Source of the DNA: Noviherbaspirillum sp. L7-7A | Lineage (GTDB): Bacteria; Pseudomonadota; Gammaproteobacteria; Burkholderiales; Burkholderiaceae_D | DNA: 64,000 nt | Reading direction: 5' to 3' | NCBI RefSeq assembly: GCF_019052805.1 | Contig: NZ_JAHQRJ010000002.1 | Location: 620,001 to 684,000 of the forward strand | Part shown: positions 35,546 through 44,572 of the stretch, piece after piece | How positions within the stretch are numbered: the first letter of the stretch is position 1 | How the letters are laid out: each line of letters opens with the position of its first letter | Made by a program: the position numbers and the translations under genes | The notes under the pieces: model-generated | Database searches by the model: none | What the model saw: only the letters and a program-made list of their open reading frames with translations | Told to the model about the DNA's origin: nothing

Positions 35546-35962
35546 CTCACACAGCCCGCTACCAGTCCCAAGCAGGGATCGGCAACGGATAGGTACCGAC
35601 TCGACTCGACTCGACGTCCTGCGCTATGTATGCATCAGGCTCGTCGTTGCCGGGGCCAGATTTCATTTCTTTTCATTCGTTTTGTTGCCTTCTATTGTGT
35701 CCTGAAGATCCTCAGAGTGAATTTCCGGTTTTCGATGCAACTTATACTTCCAACTGAGCACGAGTGAAGCCCTGGCGCGCCGGCACATCAGGTGCGGTTC
35801 CTTGCCGGGGTTCGTAGTTTCACCACGTCGCAGCTCCCTTTCGAAAACGTCGAACACCTTCCTTCAGGGCCATGGGCTGCCGACACGAAGTTGCAGAGCG
35901 TTTCAGTCGCAGAATGCGCTGGGGAAGCCGGACGCCTGTTCGCGTTCTACAAAGGAGAAGCA
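35546..35962. other. Intergenic region, no gene seen
   Basis: About 420 bp with a short CGACT tandem (near 35600) and no credible gene. It presumably holds the promoter for the lipoprotein locus. Confidence 0.35.
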
Positions 35963-36727
35963 ATGAAGAAGAAATCGCGGGTTGCCGGGGCTTGTCCTGG
36001 CGTTCTCGGCGCTCGCCATGTTTTCCGGTTGCGCCAGCGTGAATAATGTGGAAGATGTTACCGTCGACAAGTTCCCATACCAGGCTAAGCATTTTTCTTC
36101 TCAGCGTCTTTCGCCCTCGCTTGCGAGAAAGCTTCCCGTTCCACCGTCAGAGCCTGCTGCGGCGAAGCTCGTCGTCGTGGGGAAACAACCGCGGAAGGCA
36201 GCGACGGGAAGAAGGAAAGCTGGACTTCGGAAATCACGTCCATGAATGCGGGCCAGGGCCTTGTTCAGAAAATGGAGGAGGAGTCGAACAACGGGATTCC
36301 CTATTTGCTGACCTATAGCCTGACCTACCTCGGGTTCCTTGATCTCAGATGGCAGCATGTGCCATTGCGCAGCCACACAACCAGGATGATGTCCGGGGTC
36401 GACGACATCAGTCGTTTCGATCCGCTGCCGCTGTCAGGCAGCAGGGAAGCGGTGATCGAGTATAGAAGCGGCACCGAAGCGCAAACCGTTAACTTTATTC
36501 CCGTTCGGAGCATGTGCAAGGCGACGAAGACCATGCAGGCAAGCGCGTTGCATGCCAAGCTCGTCGGTATGGCAATCGAGCTGGAATGCACGAATATTAT
36601 GAACAACGTACTTCAAAGCCGGCGCAAGTGGGTGTTCCTGAGGGAATATGGCACTGCCATACTGATGGAAACGGCGTCCAGCGCGTTCAAAAAGACTTTT
36701 CGCATCATTGATGTAAAAGCGTTATAA
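35963..36727 (+). pseudogene. Lipoprotein gene with two frameshifts
   Basis: AGGAG precedes ATG 35963 (MKKKSR). A shift near 35980 is needed to enter the frame of a lipoprotein signal, PGLVLAFSALAMFSGCASVNN with the lipobox at FSGC, and a second near 36183 to continue in the frame ending at 36727 (SWTSEITSMNAGQGLVQKME and onward). Joined, the product would be about 250 residues: an outer-membrane or periplasmic lipoprotein of no family I recognise. Either it is recently inactivated or the sequence has two indel errors. Confidence 0.6.
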
Positions 36728-36760
36728 GCCGACGTGGGAACTAGCTGAAAAGATGCAATA

Positions 36761-36792
36761 AAAAAAGCGGGCTTCCGAGGAAGCCCGCTTTT
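36761..36792. terminator. Bidirectional rho-independent terminator
   Basis: A perfect 10-bp GC-rich stem (36767-36776 with 36779-36788) is flanked by A6 on one side and T4 on the other. It serves the lipoprotein locus on the plus strand and the MFS gene on the minus strand. Confidence 0.88.
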
Positions 36793-36827
36793 CCTGCAAC
36801 CTGACCGCGGTCAGGGCGTATCGAACA

Positions 36828-38141
36828 TCAGGTGGCGGCCGCCGCAGCGTTCTCCCGCATCATCAGGCTCTTGGAGAAGCTGACATGCTTGGCCAGGACC
36901 GGGCGCAGCATCATGATAGCCAAGAAGGCGGCTGTCAGGTCCATCAGCGCCACGGTGTAGAGCACGGTGGACCAGGTGCCGGTGGCTTCCATCATCAGGT
37001 TACCCAACGGGACGAACAGCGCGCCGATACCCTTGGCGGTGTAGAGCACGCCGTAGATTTTGCCTATGTGCTTGGTGCCGAAGGCGTCGCCGGCCAGGGC
37101 CGAGAACAGCGAGTAGACTTCGCCCCAGGCCAGGAACACCACGCCGGACAGGATCAGGAAGGCCCATGGGTTGCTGCCGAAGTAGCCCAGCGCGATGATG
37201 CCGAGGCCTTCGAGAGTGAACGCGATCACCATGGTCTTTTCGCGGCCGATGTTATCCGAGATCCAGCCAAACAGCGGACGGGATACGCCATTCATGATGC
37301 GGTCCAGCATCAGGGCCAGCGGCAGCGCGGCCATCACGAAGAAGTGCAGGTCGACCTGGAATTCCTTGACGCCCAGGTCCTTGGCGATCACGCCCAGCTG
37401 GGCCACGGCCATCATGCCGCCGGTGACGACCAGGATGAACATCACGAACATCAGCCAGAACAGCTTGGTCGACAGCGCTTCCTTCAGAGTGTAGTCGCGG
37501 GTAGCCTGGGTCAGCTTGGACGAAGCCTTGACTTCGCTTTTGCTCGGCGAGCGCAGGAACCAGGCGGCGATGAAGGCCAGCGAGCCCTGCAGGATGCCGA
37601 AGAACAGGAAGGTGTGCTGGAAGCCCGAGGACTCGATCATGGCTGCGATCGGCAGGATAGTGGCGGCAGAGCCGGCGCCGTAACCACCGGCGGTCAGGCC
37701 CACGGCCAGGCCGCGGCGGTCCGGGAACCACTTCAGCGCATTGTTGATGCAGGTGGAGTAGATCGAGCCGACGCCGATGCCGCCCAAGGCAGCGCCGACA
37801 TAAAAGCCCAGCAGGCTGGTGGCTTGGGAATTGACGATCCAGGCACAGCCTATCATCACGGCGCCGAAGGCAACCATCACGCGGGGGCCGAACTTGTCGA
37901 TGAAGTGACCTTCAATTGGCGCCAGCCAGGTCTGCACCAGCACGAACAGGGTAAAGGCGATCTGGATCTCGGCACGCGCCCAGCCGAACTTGTCCTGGAT
38001 CTCCGGAACGAACAGGGTCCATGCGTACTGGATGTTGGCGGTGGCAATCATGCAGACCACGCCGACGATGAGCTGTATCCAGCGGGTCTTGTCGGAAGTG
38101 GCGGGGAGCGGGCGTTGCGCGTTCAGGGTAGCTTGGCTCAT
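36828..38141 (-). CDS. MFS carrier of the oxalate:formate antiporter (OFA) family
   Basis: The 437-residue, 12-helix carrier resembles OxlT: NIQYAWTLFVPEIQDKFG in helix 1, APIEGHFIDKFGPR in loop 2-3, NNALKWFPDRRGLAVGLTAG in loop 4-5 and RPLFGWISDNIGREKTM in loop 8-9. OFA carriers exchange oxalate, formate or other monocarboxylates. It lacks the nitrate signature of NarK, so despite the nitrite neighbours its substrate is probably a carboxylate. Its ATG overlaps the stop of a 33-residue upstream ORF (ATGA), suggesting coupled translation. Confidence 0.88.
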   Translation of the reverse strand: MSQATLNAQRPLPATSDKTRWIQLIVGVVCMIATANIQYAWTLFVPEIQDKFGWARAEIQIAFTLFVLVQTWLAPIEGHFIDKFGPRVMVAFGAVMIGCAWIVNSQATSLLGFYVGAALGGIGVGSIYSTCINNALKWFPDRRGLAVGLTAGGYGAGSAATILPIAAMIESSGFQHTFLFFGILQGSLAFIAAWFLRSPSKSEVKASSKLTQATRDYTLKEALSTKLFWLMFVMFILVVTGGMMAVAQLGVIAKDLGVKEFQVDLHFFVMAALPLALMLDRIMNGVSRPLFGWISDNIGREKTMVIAFTLEGLGIIALGYFGSNPWAFLILSGVVFLAWGEVYSLFSALAGDAFGTKHIGKIYGVLYTAKGIGALFVPLGNLMMEATGTWSTVLYTVALMDLTAAFLAIMMLRPVLAKHVSFSKSLMMRENAAAAAT

Positions 38142-38239
38142 TTTGCGCTCCCCATCACGCCGGATGCGGCGACTGCGAAGTCAAAGGTGTCAAACCAGCG
38201 CAGCGAGCCCGCGCCTCGAAAGGATGTTGCCTCAAGCAT
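38138..38239 (-). CDS. Small ORF translationally coupled to the OFA carrier
   Basis: A 33-residue frame begins at ATG 38239 behind the ribosome-binding site CGGAGAC and ends with a TGA that overlaps the carrier start. The product starts MLEATSFRGAGSLRWFDTFD and has no membrane segment or known family. It looks like a leader peptide or small accessory protein. Confidence 0.45.
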   Translation of the reverse strand: MLEATSFRGAGSLRWFDTFDFAVAASGVMGSAK

Positions 38240-38630
38240 TTTTGTCTCCGTTAATCGTGTTGATGTTTGCTTGCTCGTCCCGGCCTTTTGACTGCGCCGT
38301 GAACGACCATCTTTCTTATAGATTTTGATTACCTTTCTTCAAGACCCTTGGCCTGGCAACGACCGGGCTCCAAGGATCTGTCTGTGCGGTAGGTGAGACG
38401 ATTGTGGAAGAACGACTTTTCACTATCCTTGACCGCGGTTAAGTTTTGAAAATTTGTGGTGACGGCTTGATATCTCGTCAGGAGGGGGACAAACAGCCGC
38501 TTTGGCAGGTGCGTAGAGCGCAGCGACCGGCTTTGTTGCGCCATGTTGACGTGCCAGTCAGCGCAGGCTTGCACCGGCCGCAGACCCATGGCGGTCGCGG
38601 CCCGAGGACCAGCGCCGCAGCCGTTCCGGC
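38240..38630. other. Intergenic region upstream of the OFA carrier
   Basis: About 390 bp separate the carrier's leader ORF from the end of the dehydrogenase gene on the same strand. It must hold the carrier promoter. No sigma-54, FNR or clear sigma-70 element stood out. Confidence 0.35.
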
Positions 38631-39614
38631 CTACCTGCCCGTGAGCATGCGCAGCAGGTCCAGCGGGCCGGTCCAGTGGGTGACGACCTCGGTGTAAGGG
38701 CTGTGCCGGAAGGTCGGCCCGCTGCGCGGCTCGCTTTCCTGCAGGCTGCCATCGCGGGCGGAGGCAAACAGGTTACCGCTGTGCTCGCGCAGGTCCTTCT
38801 CATTGCGTTGCTGCAGACCGACTGCAAGGTTGCGGGTCACCATGTCGGCAATGCCGGGCGCGAGCTGGGCTAGCGACGAGCCAGCCACCGCCGGTTCTCC
38901 CGCGAAGATGTCGCGCACCGGATGCTGCGCCGCATGCAGGATCGCGTCGGCCACCACCCGCGGCGCATACACCGGGGGCGGCAGGTCGGGCTTCATGGCC
39001 AAGTAGTTGCGGGCATGCAGGGCCAGCATGCTGTTGACTGATGCCGGCTTGATCAGGGTGAAGGAAACTGGCTCGCCCGCATGCTGGCTTTCCATGCGTA
39101 ACGCATTAATAAATCCCTTGACCGCATGCTTGGATGCGCAGTACATCCCCTGCAGCGGCACGCTTAGGTCCGACAGCATGCTGCCCACGGTGACGATGGC
39201 GCCGCCGTGCTCGCGCAGATGCTTCCTGGCGGTGAGCGCGCCATGCACTACGCCCCAGAAGTTGGTGTCGAACAGCCGCCGGTTCTCTTCCATCGTCGGC
39301 TGGTCGAGCAGGCCGAACAGGGAAACGCCGGCATTGTTGACCCAGGTATCGAACTGGCCGAAATGGGCCAGCGCGCGGTCGGCCACATGCTGGACCTCGG
39401 CTTCCAAGCCGACATCGGCGGCAACAGCTATCGCGTCATGCCCCTGCTGCCTGAACTCCTCGGTCAGGGTCTCCAGGGCCGAGGCGTCGCGCGACACCAG
39501 CACCAGCCGGGCGCCACGGCGGGCCGCGGCGCGGGCGGTGGCCAGGCCGATGCCGCTGCTGGCGCCGGTAATGACCATGACCTGTTGAGAAAGGGGTTTA
39601 AGTGACGGTCGCAT
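38631..39614 (-). CDS. Short-chain dehydrogenase/reductase (SDR)
   Basis: The 327-residue enzyme has the classical SDR layout: VITGASSGIGLATARA for NAD(P) binding, NNAGVS, the catalytic serine in VTVGSMLSDLSVP, and MYCASKHAVKGF with Tyr-x3-Lys. The C-terminal 70 residues (EVVTHWTGPLDLLRML) form an extra tail seen in a subgroup sometimes annotated as oxidoreductases of unknown substrate. An arginine after the first strand (VSRDAS) suggests NADPH. ATG 39614 has AGGAG 6 nt upstream; ATG 39644 does not. Confidence 0.9.
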   Translation of the reverse strand: MRPSLKPLSQQVMVITGASSGIGLATARAAARRGARLVLVSRDASALETLTEEFRQQGHDAIAVAADVGLEAEVQHVADRALAHFGQFDTWVNNAGVSLFGLLDQPTMEENRRLFDTNFWGVVHGALTARKHLREHGGAIVTVGSMLSDLSVPLQGMYCASKHAVKGFINALRMESQHAGEPVSFTLIKPASVNSMLALHARNYLAMKPDLPPPVYAPRVVADAILHAAQHPVRDIFAGEPAVAGSSLAQLAPGIADMVTRNLAVGLQQRNEKDLREHSGNLFASARDGSLQESEPRSGPTFRHSPYTEVVTHWTGPLDLLRMLTGR

Positions 39615-39690
39615 CGATTGCTCCTGTTGGCGCCTCTTGGCCATGCATGAACACGGGCTGACTGCATCCCGGCGCCGTTGTTCCCCGCGC

Positions 39691-39819
39691 CTAGCCTGCC
39701 GTGAAGTAGAGCAGCACCGGCACCAGCAGGGCGCCGATCATGCCTGCCCGCATCAGCGTATGGGACCGCCTGATCCGGGTGTAGCGGGAATACCTGTCTT
39801 TTTGTGAAGCGTTGTACAC
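39691..39819 (-). CDS. Possible small membrane protein
   Basis: A 42-residue frame from GTG 39819 is basic at first (SQKDRYSRYTRIRRSH) and ends with one hydrophobic segment (GMIGALLVPVLLYFT). There is no good ribosome-binding site. An AT-rich stretch lies just upstream. It may be real or chance. Confidence 0.3.
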   Translation of the reverse strand: MYNASQKDRYSRYTRIRRSHTLMRAGMIGALLVPVLLYFTAG

Positions 39820-40077
39820 GATGAATTCGCTATAAATAATTGATCAAGCTCACAGTGTGCCGGCCGGGTCAGGAGCTGGCATTGATGGGGGTCATCATTC
39901 GCGAATACAATGCCGCACTGGCGCCGTGGAACACGGCCCTTGTCGGCGCATCCAGTCAAGTGCGCCTGACCGCGCGACGCTGGCCCCGGCTACGGCCGGA
40001 ACCTGGCAAGACACACCTGCCGCGTTAGCGCGATCCACCCGACCCGACCATCAACGCCTTTTCCGCCGCTGTTACCC

Positions 40078-41193
40078 ATGACCCCACGCCTAACGCTGGC
40101 CCTGCTCTGTCTTTGCCTCTTCACCGCGGCCGCGCCGGCACAGGATGCGCCGCTGATCAAGCTCAGCCCCGCGCAGGCCAGCGCCGCCGGCATTGCCTAT
40201 GGCCGCGTCGAAGAAGCCGGCGCCGACGGCGAGGCGATGCGCCTGGCCGGCAGTGTGGTGTTTCCGGTGCAGGCGCTGGAAGTGGTCAGCGCGCCGGCCG
40301 CCGGCGTGGTGCAGGAGGTGGCGGCGGCGCCGATGCAGGCCGTCGCCGCCGGCGCCGTCCTGGCGCGGCTGTTCAGCCCGCAGTTCCTGGAATGGCAGCG
40401 TGAATACGTGCAGCTGGCCACCCAGGAGCGTCTGGCCGCCGACAAGCTGGCGCGCGACGAGACGCTGCACCGCGAAGGCATCATTGCGCTGAGCCGGCTG
40501 CAGGATGCCCGCAATGCCCAGGTGCAGGCGCGGGTGGCGGCGCAGGAGCGGGCGCAGCTGCTGCGCCTAGCCGGCATGAACGAGGCCGGACTGCGGGCGC
40601 TGGCATCGAAGCAGGCGCTGTCGGCCACCATGCCGGTGGCGGCCCGGCAGGCCGGCATCGTGCTGGAATTGCTGGCGATGCCTGGCCAGCAGGTCGAGGC
40701 CGGCGCGCCGCTGGCAAGGCTGGCCCGGGCCGGCGAGCTGGCGCTGGAACTGCAGGCCACGCGGGGCCAGGCCGACCGCATCCGCCCGGGCGACGCAGTC
40801 GAGGTTGAAGGCTGCCCGCGCCCCGGCAAGATCAGCGCCCTCAGTCCGCAGATGAATGCGGCCAGCCAGGCAGTGCTGGTGCGCGCCGAACTGCCGCAGG
40901 CCGCGCAATGCCTGCGGCCCAACCAGTACATCGATGCCGTCGTGCGCACCCGCGGCGTGCGCGGCGGCCTGGCCGTGCCCAGCGCGGCGCTGCTGCGCCT
41001 GGATGCCGGCGACTACCTGATGCTGCGCGAAGCCGACGGCGTGCGGCCGGTTCGGGTCATGGTGCTCTCGCGCGGCGACGAGCGCAGCTTGGTGCGCGCC
41101 GGGCTCAAGCCCGGCAGCGAGGTCGCGGTGCAGGGCATGGTGGCCCTGAAGGGCATGTGGATGGGGCTGGGCGGCCAGGGCGAGGGGAAGTGA
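40078..41193 (+). CDS. RND efflux periplasmic adaptor (CzcB/CusB-like membrane fusion protein)
   Basis: The 371-residue adaptor has a signal peptide (LALLCLCLFTAAAPAQD), a lipoyl/barrel-sandwich half-motif (VVSAPAAGVVQEVAAAPMQA), a coiled-coil hairpin at about 100-185 (EWQREYVQLATQERLAADKL) and a beta-barrel and membrane-proximal end. No histidine-rich N-terminal metal-binding extension is present. It links the inner-membrane pump to the outer-membrane channel. Its stop shares one base with the start of the pump gene. Confidence 0.9.
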   Translation: MTPRLTLALLCLCLFTAAAPAQDAPLIKLSPAQASAAGIAYGRVEEAGADGEAMRLAGSVVFPVQALEVVSAPAAGVVQEVAAAPMQAVAAGAVLARLFSPQFLEWQREYVQLATQERLAADKLARDETLHREGIIALSRLQDARNAQVQARVAAQERAQLLRLAGMNEAGLRALASKQALSATMPVAARQAGIVLELLAMPGQQVEAGAPLARLARAGELALELQATRGQADRIRPGDAVEVEGCPRPGKISALSPQMNAASQAVLVRAELPQAAQCLRPNQYIDAVVRTRGVRGGLAVPSAALLRLDAGDYLMLREADGVRPVRVMVLSRGDERSLVRAGLKPGSEVAVQGMVALKGMWMGLGGQGEGK

Positions 41194-44100
41194 TGCTGGA
41201 CCGCCTGCTTGCCCTGGCCTTGTCGCAGCGTCTGCTGGTGATGGTGCTGACCGTGATGCTGGTCGGCGCCGGCGTGATGGCGCTGCGGGTGCTGCCGATC
41301 GATGCCTATCCGGATGTCTCCTCCACCCAGGTCAAGATCATCATGAAGGCGCCCGGCATGACGCCGGAGGAAGTGGAAACCCGCATCACCGCGCCGATCG
41401 AGCAGGAACTGCTGGGCATACCGGGCCAGCGGCTACTGCGCTCGCAGTCCAAGTACGCCATTGCCGACATCACGCTCGACTTCGAGGACAGCGCCGACAT
41501 CTACTGGGCACGCCAGCAGGTGGCCGAGCGGCTGGGCAATGCAATGCGCGACCTGCCGCCCGGCGCCGCCGGCGGCCTGGCGCCAATCACCACGCCGCTG
41601 GGCGAGATGTTCATGTTCACCATCGAAGGCGACCTGTCGCTGGAGCAGAAGCGCACCCTGCTCGACTGGGTGGTGCGGCCGCAGTTGCGCGCCATTCCCG
41701 GCGTGGCCGACATGAATGCGCTGGGCGGCATGGTCAAGAGCTTCGAGGTGGTACCCGACATCGCCGCGCTGGCCGCGCGCGGCCTGTCGCTGGCGCAGCT
41801 GCAGGCCACGCTGGAGTCGAACAACCGCAACGACGGCGCCGGCCGCCTGTCGGAACATGAGGAAGCGCTGGTGGTGCGGGCCGAAGGCAGCATACGCACG
41901 CCGGAGGACGTGAAGGCGCTGGCCATTGCCGAGCGCGGCGGCGTGCCGGTGCGGGTGGCCGATGTGGCGACCGTCCGCGTGGGCAGCCTGACCCGCTACG
42001 GCGTCGTCACCATCGACGGCAAGCAGGAAGCGGTGGAAGGCCTGGTGCTGGGCCTGCGCGGCGCCAACGCGCGCGAGGTGGTGGCGCAGGTGCGTAACAA
42101 GATCGCCGAGATCGAGAGGAACCTGCCGGCCGGCGCGACCATCCGGCCCTTCTATGACCGCGGTGCACTGGTCGACCGGGCGGTCAATACGGTGGCCAAG
42201 GCGCTGGCCGAAGCGGTGGTGCTGGTGATGGTGCTGCTGTTCCTCTTTCTGGGCAATCTGCGGGCGGCATTGGTGGTGGCCACCATCCTGCCGCTGTCGG
42301 CGCTGGCCACCTTCGTGCTGATGCATTATTTCAGACTCTCGGCCAACCTGATGTCGCTGGGCGGGCTGGCCATTGCGATCGGCATGCTGGTCGACGCGGC
42401 GGTGGTGGTGGTGGAAAACATTGAGGCGCACATGGCGGAACCGGCGAATGGCGCGCCGCGCGAGCGGCTGCACCTGGTCTACCGCGCCGCCCGCGAGGTG
42501 GCCGCGCCGGTGGCAGCCGGCATGCTGGTGATCATGATGGTGTTCCTGCCGCTGATGACGCTGCAGGGCCTGGAAGGCAAGCTGTTTGCGCCGGTAGCGC
42601 TGACCATCGTGTTCGCGCTGTCGGCCTCGCTGCTGCTGTCGCTGACGGTGATCCCGGTACTGAGCTCGTTTTTCCTGCGCGACGGCAGCCATGCCCAGCC
42701 GCGGCTGGTGCGCTGGCTGGAACAGGCCTATGCGCCGGTACTGGCATGGGCGCTGGGCTGCGAGCGCCTGGTCTATGGCCTGGCGCTGGCCGGCCTGGCC
42801 GGCGCGGCGCTGCTGTTCGGCCTGCTCGGCAAGTCCTTCATGCCGACCCTGGACGAGGGCGACATCATCATGCAGGTGGAGAAAGCGCCGTCGATCAACC
42901 TGGCGGCGACGGCCGAGATCGACCTTGCGGTGCAGCGCCAGGTGCTGGCCACCGTGCCCGAGGTCAGCAGCATCGTCGCTAGAGCCGGCGCCGACGAGCT
43001 GGGCCTGGACCCGATGGGCCTGAACGAGACCGACACCTTCCTCGTGCTCAAGCCGCGCAGCCAGTGGCGCAGCCCCGACAAGGAAGTGCTGCTGGAGCAG
43101 CTGCGGGAAGCCGTGGCAGGCTTTGCCGGCATCAATTTCAGCTTCACCCAGCCGATCGAGATGCGCACCTCGGAAATGCTGTCGGGCGTGCGCGGCGACC
43201 TGGCGGTGAAGATCTATGGCGCCGACCTGGCGCAGCTGAACCGGCTGGCGGCGCAGGTGGTGACGCTGCTCGAAGCGATCCCCGGCAGCCAGGACGTGCT
43301 CACGGTCAGCAACACCGGCCTGCAGTACCTGCAGGTGGACATCGACCGCATGGCGGCCGGCCGTTTCGGCCTGACCGTGGACCAGATGCAGAACGACTTG
43401 CGGGCGCTGGTGGAAGGGCGCCAGGCCGGCATCGTGGTCGAGGAAGGGCGCCGGCTGCCGCTGATGGTGCGCGGTGAGCAGGCGCTGCGCATGTCACCCG
43501 AGCTGTTCCAGAATTTGCGGCTGCCGCTGGCCGGCGGCCAGGCGGTGCCGCTGCCCTACCTGGCGCGTCTGAAGACGGTGGACGGACCGGTGCGAGTGGA
43601 GCGCGAGAACGGTGCGCGCATGGTGGTGGTGCGGGCCAATGTGCAGGGGCGCGACTTGGTCGGCTTCGTGACCGAGGCGCAGGCGGCGGTGGCGCGCCAG
43701 GTACAGCTGCCGACCGGCTACCGGGTTAGCTGGGGAGGCCAGTTCGAGAACCAGCAGCGCGCCGCCGGCCGGCTGATGGTGGTCGTGCCGGTGGCGCTGG
43801 CGCTGATCTTCCTGCTGCTGTTTACCACTTTCGGCTCGCTGCGACAGGCCGCCCTGGTGTTCGTCAACATTCCGTTTGCCATGATCGGCGGCGTGATTGC
43901 GCTGGCCGTGACCGGCGAATACCTGTCGGTGCCGGCCTCAGTCGGCTTCATCGCGCTGATGGGCATCGCGGTGCTCAACGGCCTGGTGATGATCAGCTAT
44001 TTCAACCAGCTCGCCGCGCGCGGCATGGACACGGTGGCGGTCATCACCGAGGGCGCCCGGCGCCGGCTGCGGCCGGTGCTGATGACCGCCAGCATTACCG

Positions 44101-44261
44101 GCTTTGGCCTGATTCCGCTGCTGCTGGCCACCGGTCCCGGCTCGGAAATCCAGCGGCCGCTGGCCATCGTGGTGATAGGCGGGCTGCTCAGTTCAACGCT
44201 GCTCACCCTGGTGCTGCTGCCGCTATTGTTCAGGCGCTTCGGACGCGGGAGGATAGCATGA
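41193..44261 (+). CDS. Heavy-metal-type RND efflux pump (CzcA/CusA family)
   Basis: The 1022-residue proton-driven pump has twelve membrane helices and two large periplasmic loops. The start MLDRLLALALSQRLLVM and PIDAYPDVSSTQVKI are typical of the HME-RND class. The fourth-helix motif near residue 390 reads GGLAIAIGMLVDAAVVVVEN. The Co/Zn/Cd pumps carry DFGxxxDGA there, so this resembles the CusA-like or uncharacterised HME groups. The substrate is uncertain; no copper or zinc regulator is adjacent. It overlaps the adaptor stop by 1 bp and DUF3240 by 4 bp. Confidence 0.93.
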   Translation: MLDRLLALALSQRLLVMVLTVMLVGAGVMALRVLPIDAYPDVSSTQVKIIMKAPGMTPEEVETRITAPIEQELLGIPGQRLLRSQSKYAIADITLDFEDSADIYWARQQVAERLGNAMRDLPPGAAGGLAPITTPLGEMFMFTIEGDLSLEQKRTLLDWVVRPQLRAIPGVADMNALGGMVKSFEVVPDIAALAARGLSLAQLQATLESNNRNDGAGRLSEHEEALVVRAEGSIRTPEDVKALAIAERGGVPVRVADVATVRVGSLTRYGVVTIDGKQEAVEGLVLGLRGANAREVVAQVRNKIAEIERNLPAGATIRPFYDRGALVDRAVNTVAKALAEAVVLVMVLLFLFLGNLRAALVVATILPLSALATFVLMHYFRLSANLMSLGGLAIAIGMLVDAAVVVVENIEAHMAEPANGAPRERLHLVYRAAREVAAPVAAGMLVIMMVFLPLMTLQGLEGKLFAPVALTIVFALSASLLLSLTVIPVLSSFFLRDGSHAQPRLVRWLEQAYAPVLAWALGCERLVYGLALAGLAGAALLFGLLGKSFMPTLDEGDIIMQVEKAPSINLAATAEIDLAVQRQVLATVPEVSSIVARAGADELGLDPMGLNETDTFLVLKPRSQWRSPDKEVLLEQLREAVAGFAGINFSFTQPIEMRTSEMLSGVRGDLAVKIYGADLAQLNRLAAQVVTLLEAIPGSQDVLTVSNTGLQYLQVDIDRMAAGRFGLTVDQMQNDLRALVEGRQAGIVVEEGRRLPLMVRGEQALRMSPELFQNLRLPLAGGQAVPLPYLARLKTVDGPVRVERENGARMVVVRANVQGRDLVGFVTEAQAAVARQVQLPTGYRVSWGGQFENQQRAAGRLMVVVPVALALIFLLLFTTFGSLRQAALVFVNIPFAMIGGVIALAVTGEYLSVPASVGFIALMGIAVLNGLVMISYFNQLAARGMDTVAVITEGARRRLRPVLMTASITGFGLIPLLLATGPGSEIQRPLAIVVIGGLLSSTLLTLVLLPLLFRRFGRGRIA

Positions 44262-44572
44262 CGGCGCCCTGCGATTGCCTGCTCACGCTGGTGGTCCCGG
44301 CCAGCATCGAGGATGCGCTGCTGGAGCACCTGGCCGCGCATCCGGAATGGGCCGACAGTCTGATGGTGTCGCATCAGGATGGCATGGGGAAGGGCGCACA
44401 CCTCGTCACCGCAATGGAAAAGGTGCGCGGCCGGGCCCGCATGGCGCTGGTCACCATGCCGATGCAGGCACAGCAGGTCGATGTGCTGCTTGCCAGCGTG
44501 CGGCATCAGTTTCCGACGCCCGCCCTGTCCTGGTGGACCGTGCCGCTCACCGCTTATGGAAGGTCAGGATGA
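44258..44572 (+). CDS. DUF3240 family protein
   Basis: The 104-residue cytoplasmic protein begins with LLTLVVPASIEDALLEHLAA and has the DUF3240 pattern, a small ferredoxin-like fold that often accompanies HME-RND operons between pump and outer-membrane factor. Its role is unknown; a metal-sensing or regulatory function is a guess. It overlaps the pump by 4 bp and the next gene by 4 bp, so the operon is tightly coupled. Confidence 0.88.
   Translation: MTAPCDCLLTLVVPASIEDALLEHLAAHPEWADSLMVSHQDGMGKGAHLVTAMEKVRGRARMALVTMPMQAQQVDVLLASVRHQFPTPALSWWTVPLTAYGRSG

Noticed and set aside
36828-38141. NarK-type nitrate/nitrite carrier, suggested by the neighbouring nir genes
   Set aside because: Loop and helix motifs match the oxalate/formate family and the nitrate signature is absent.
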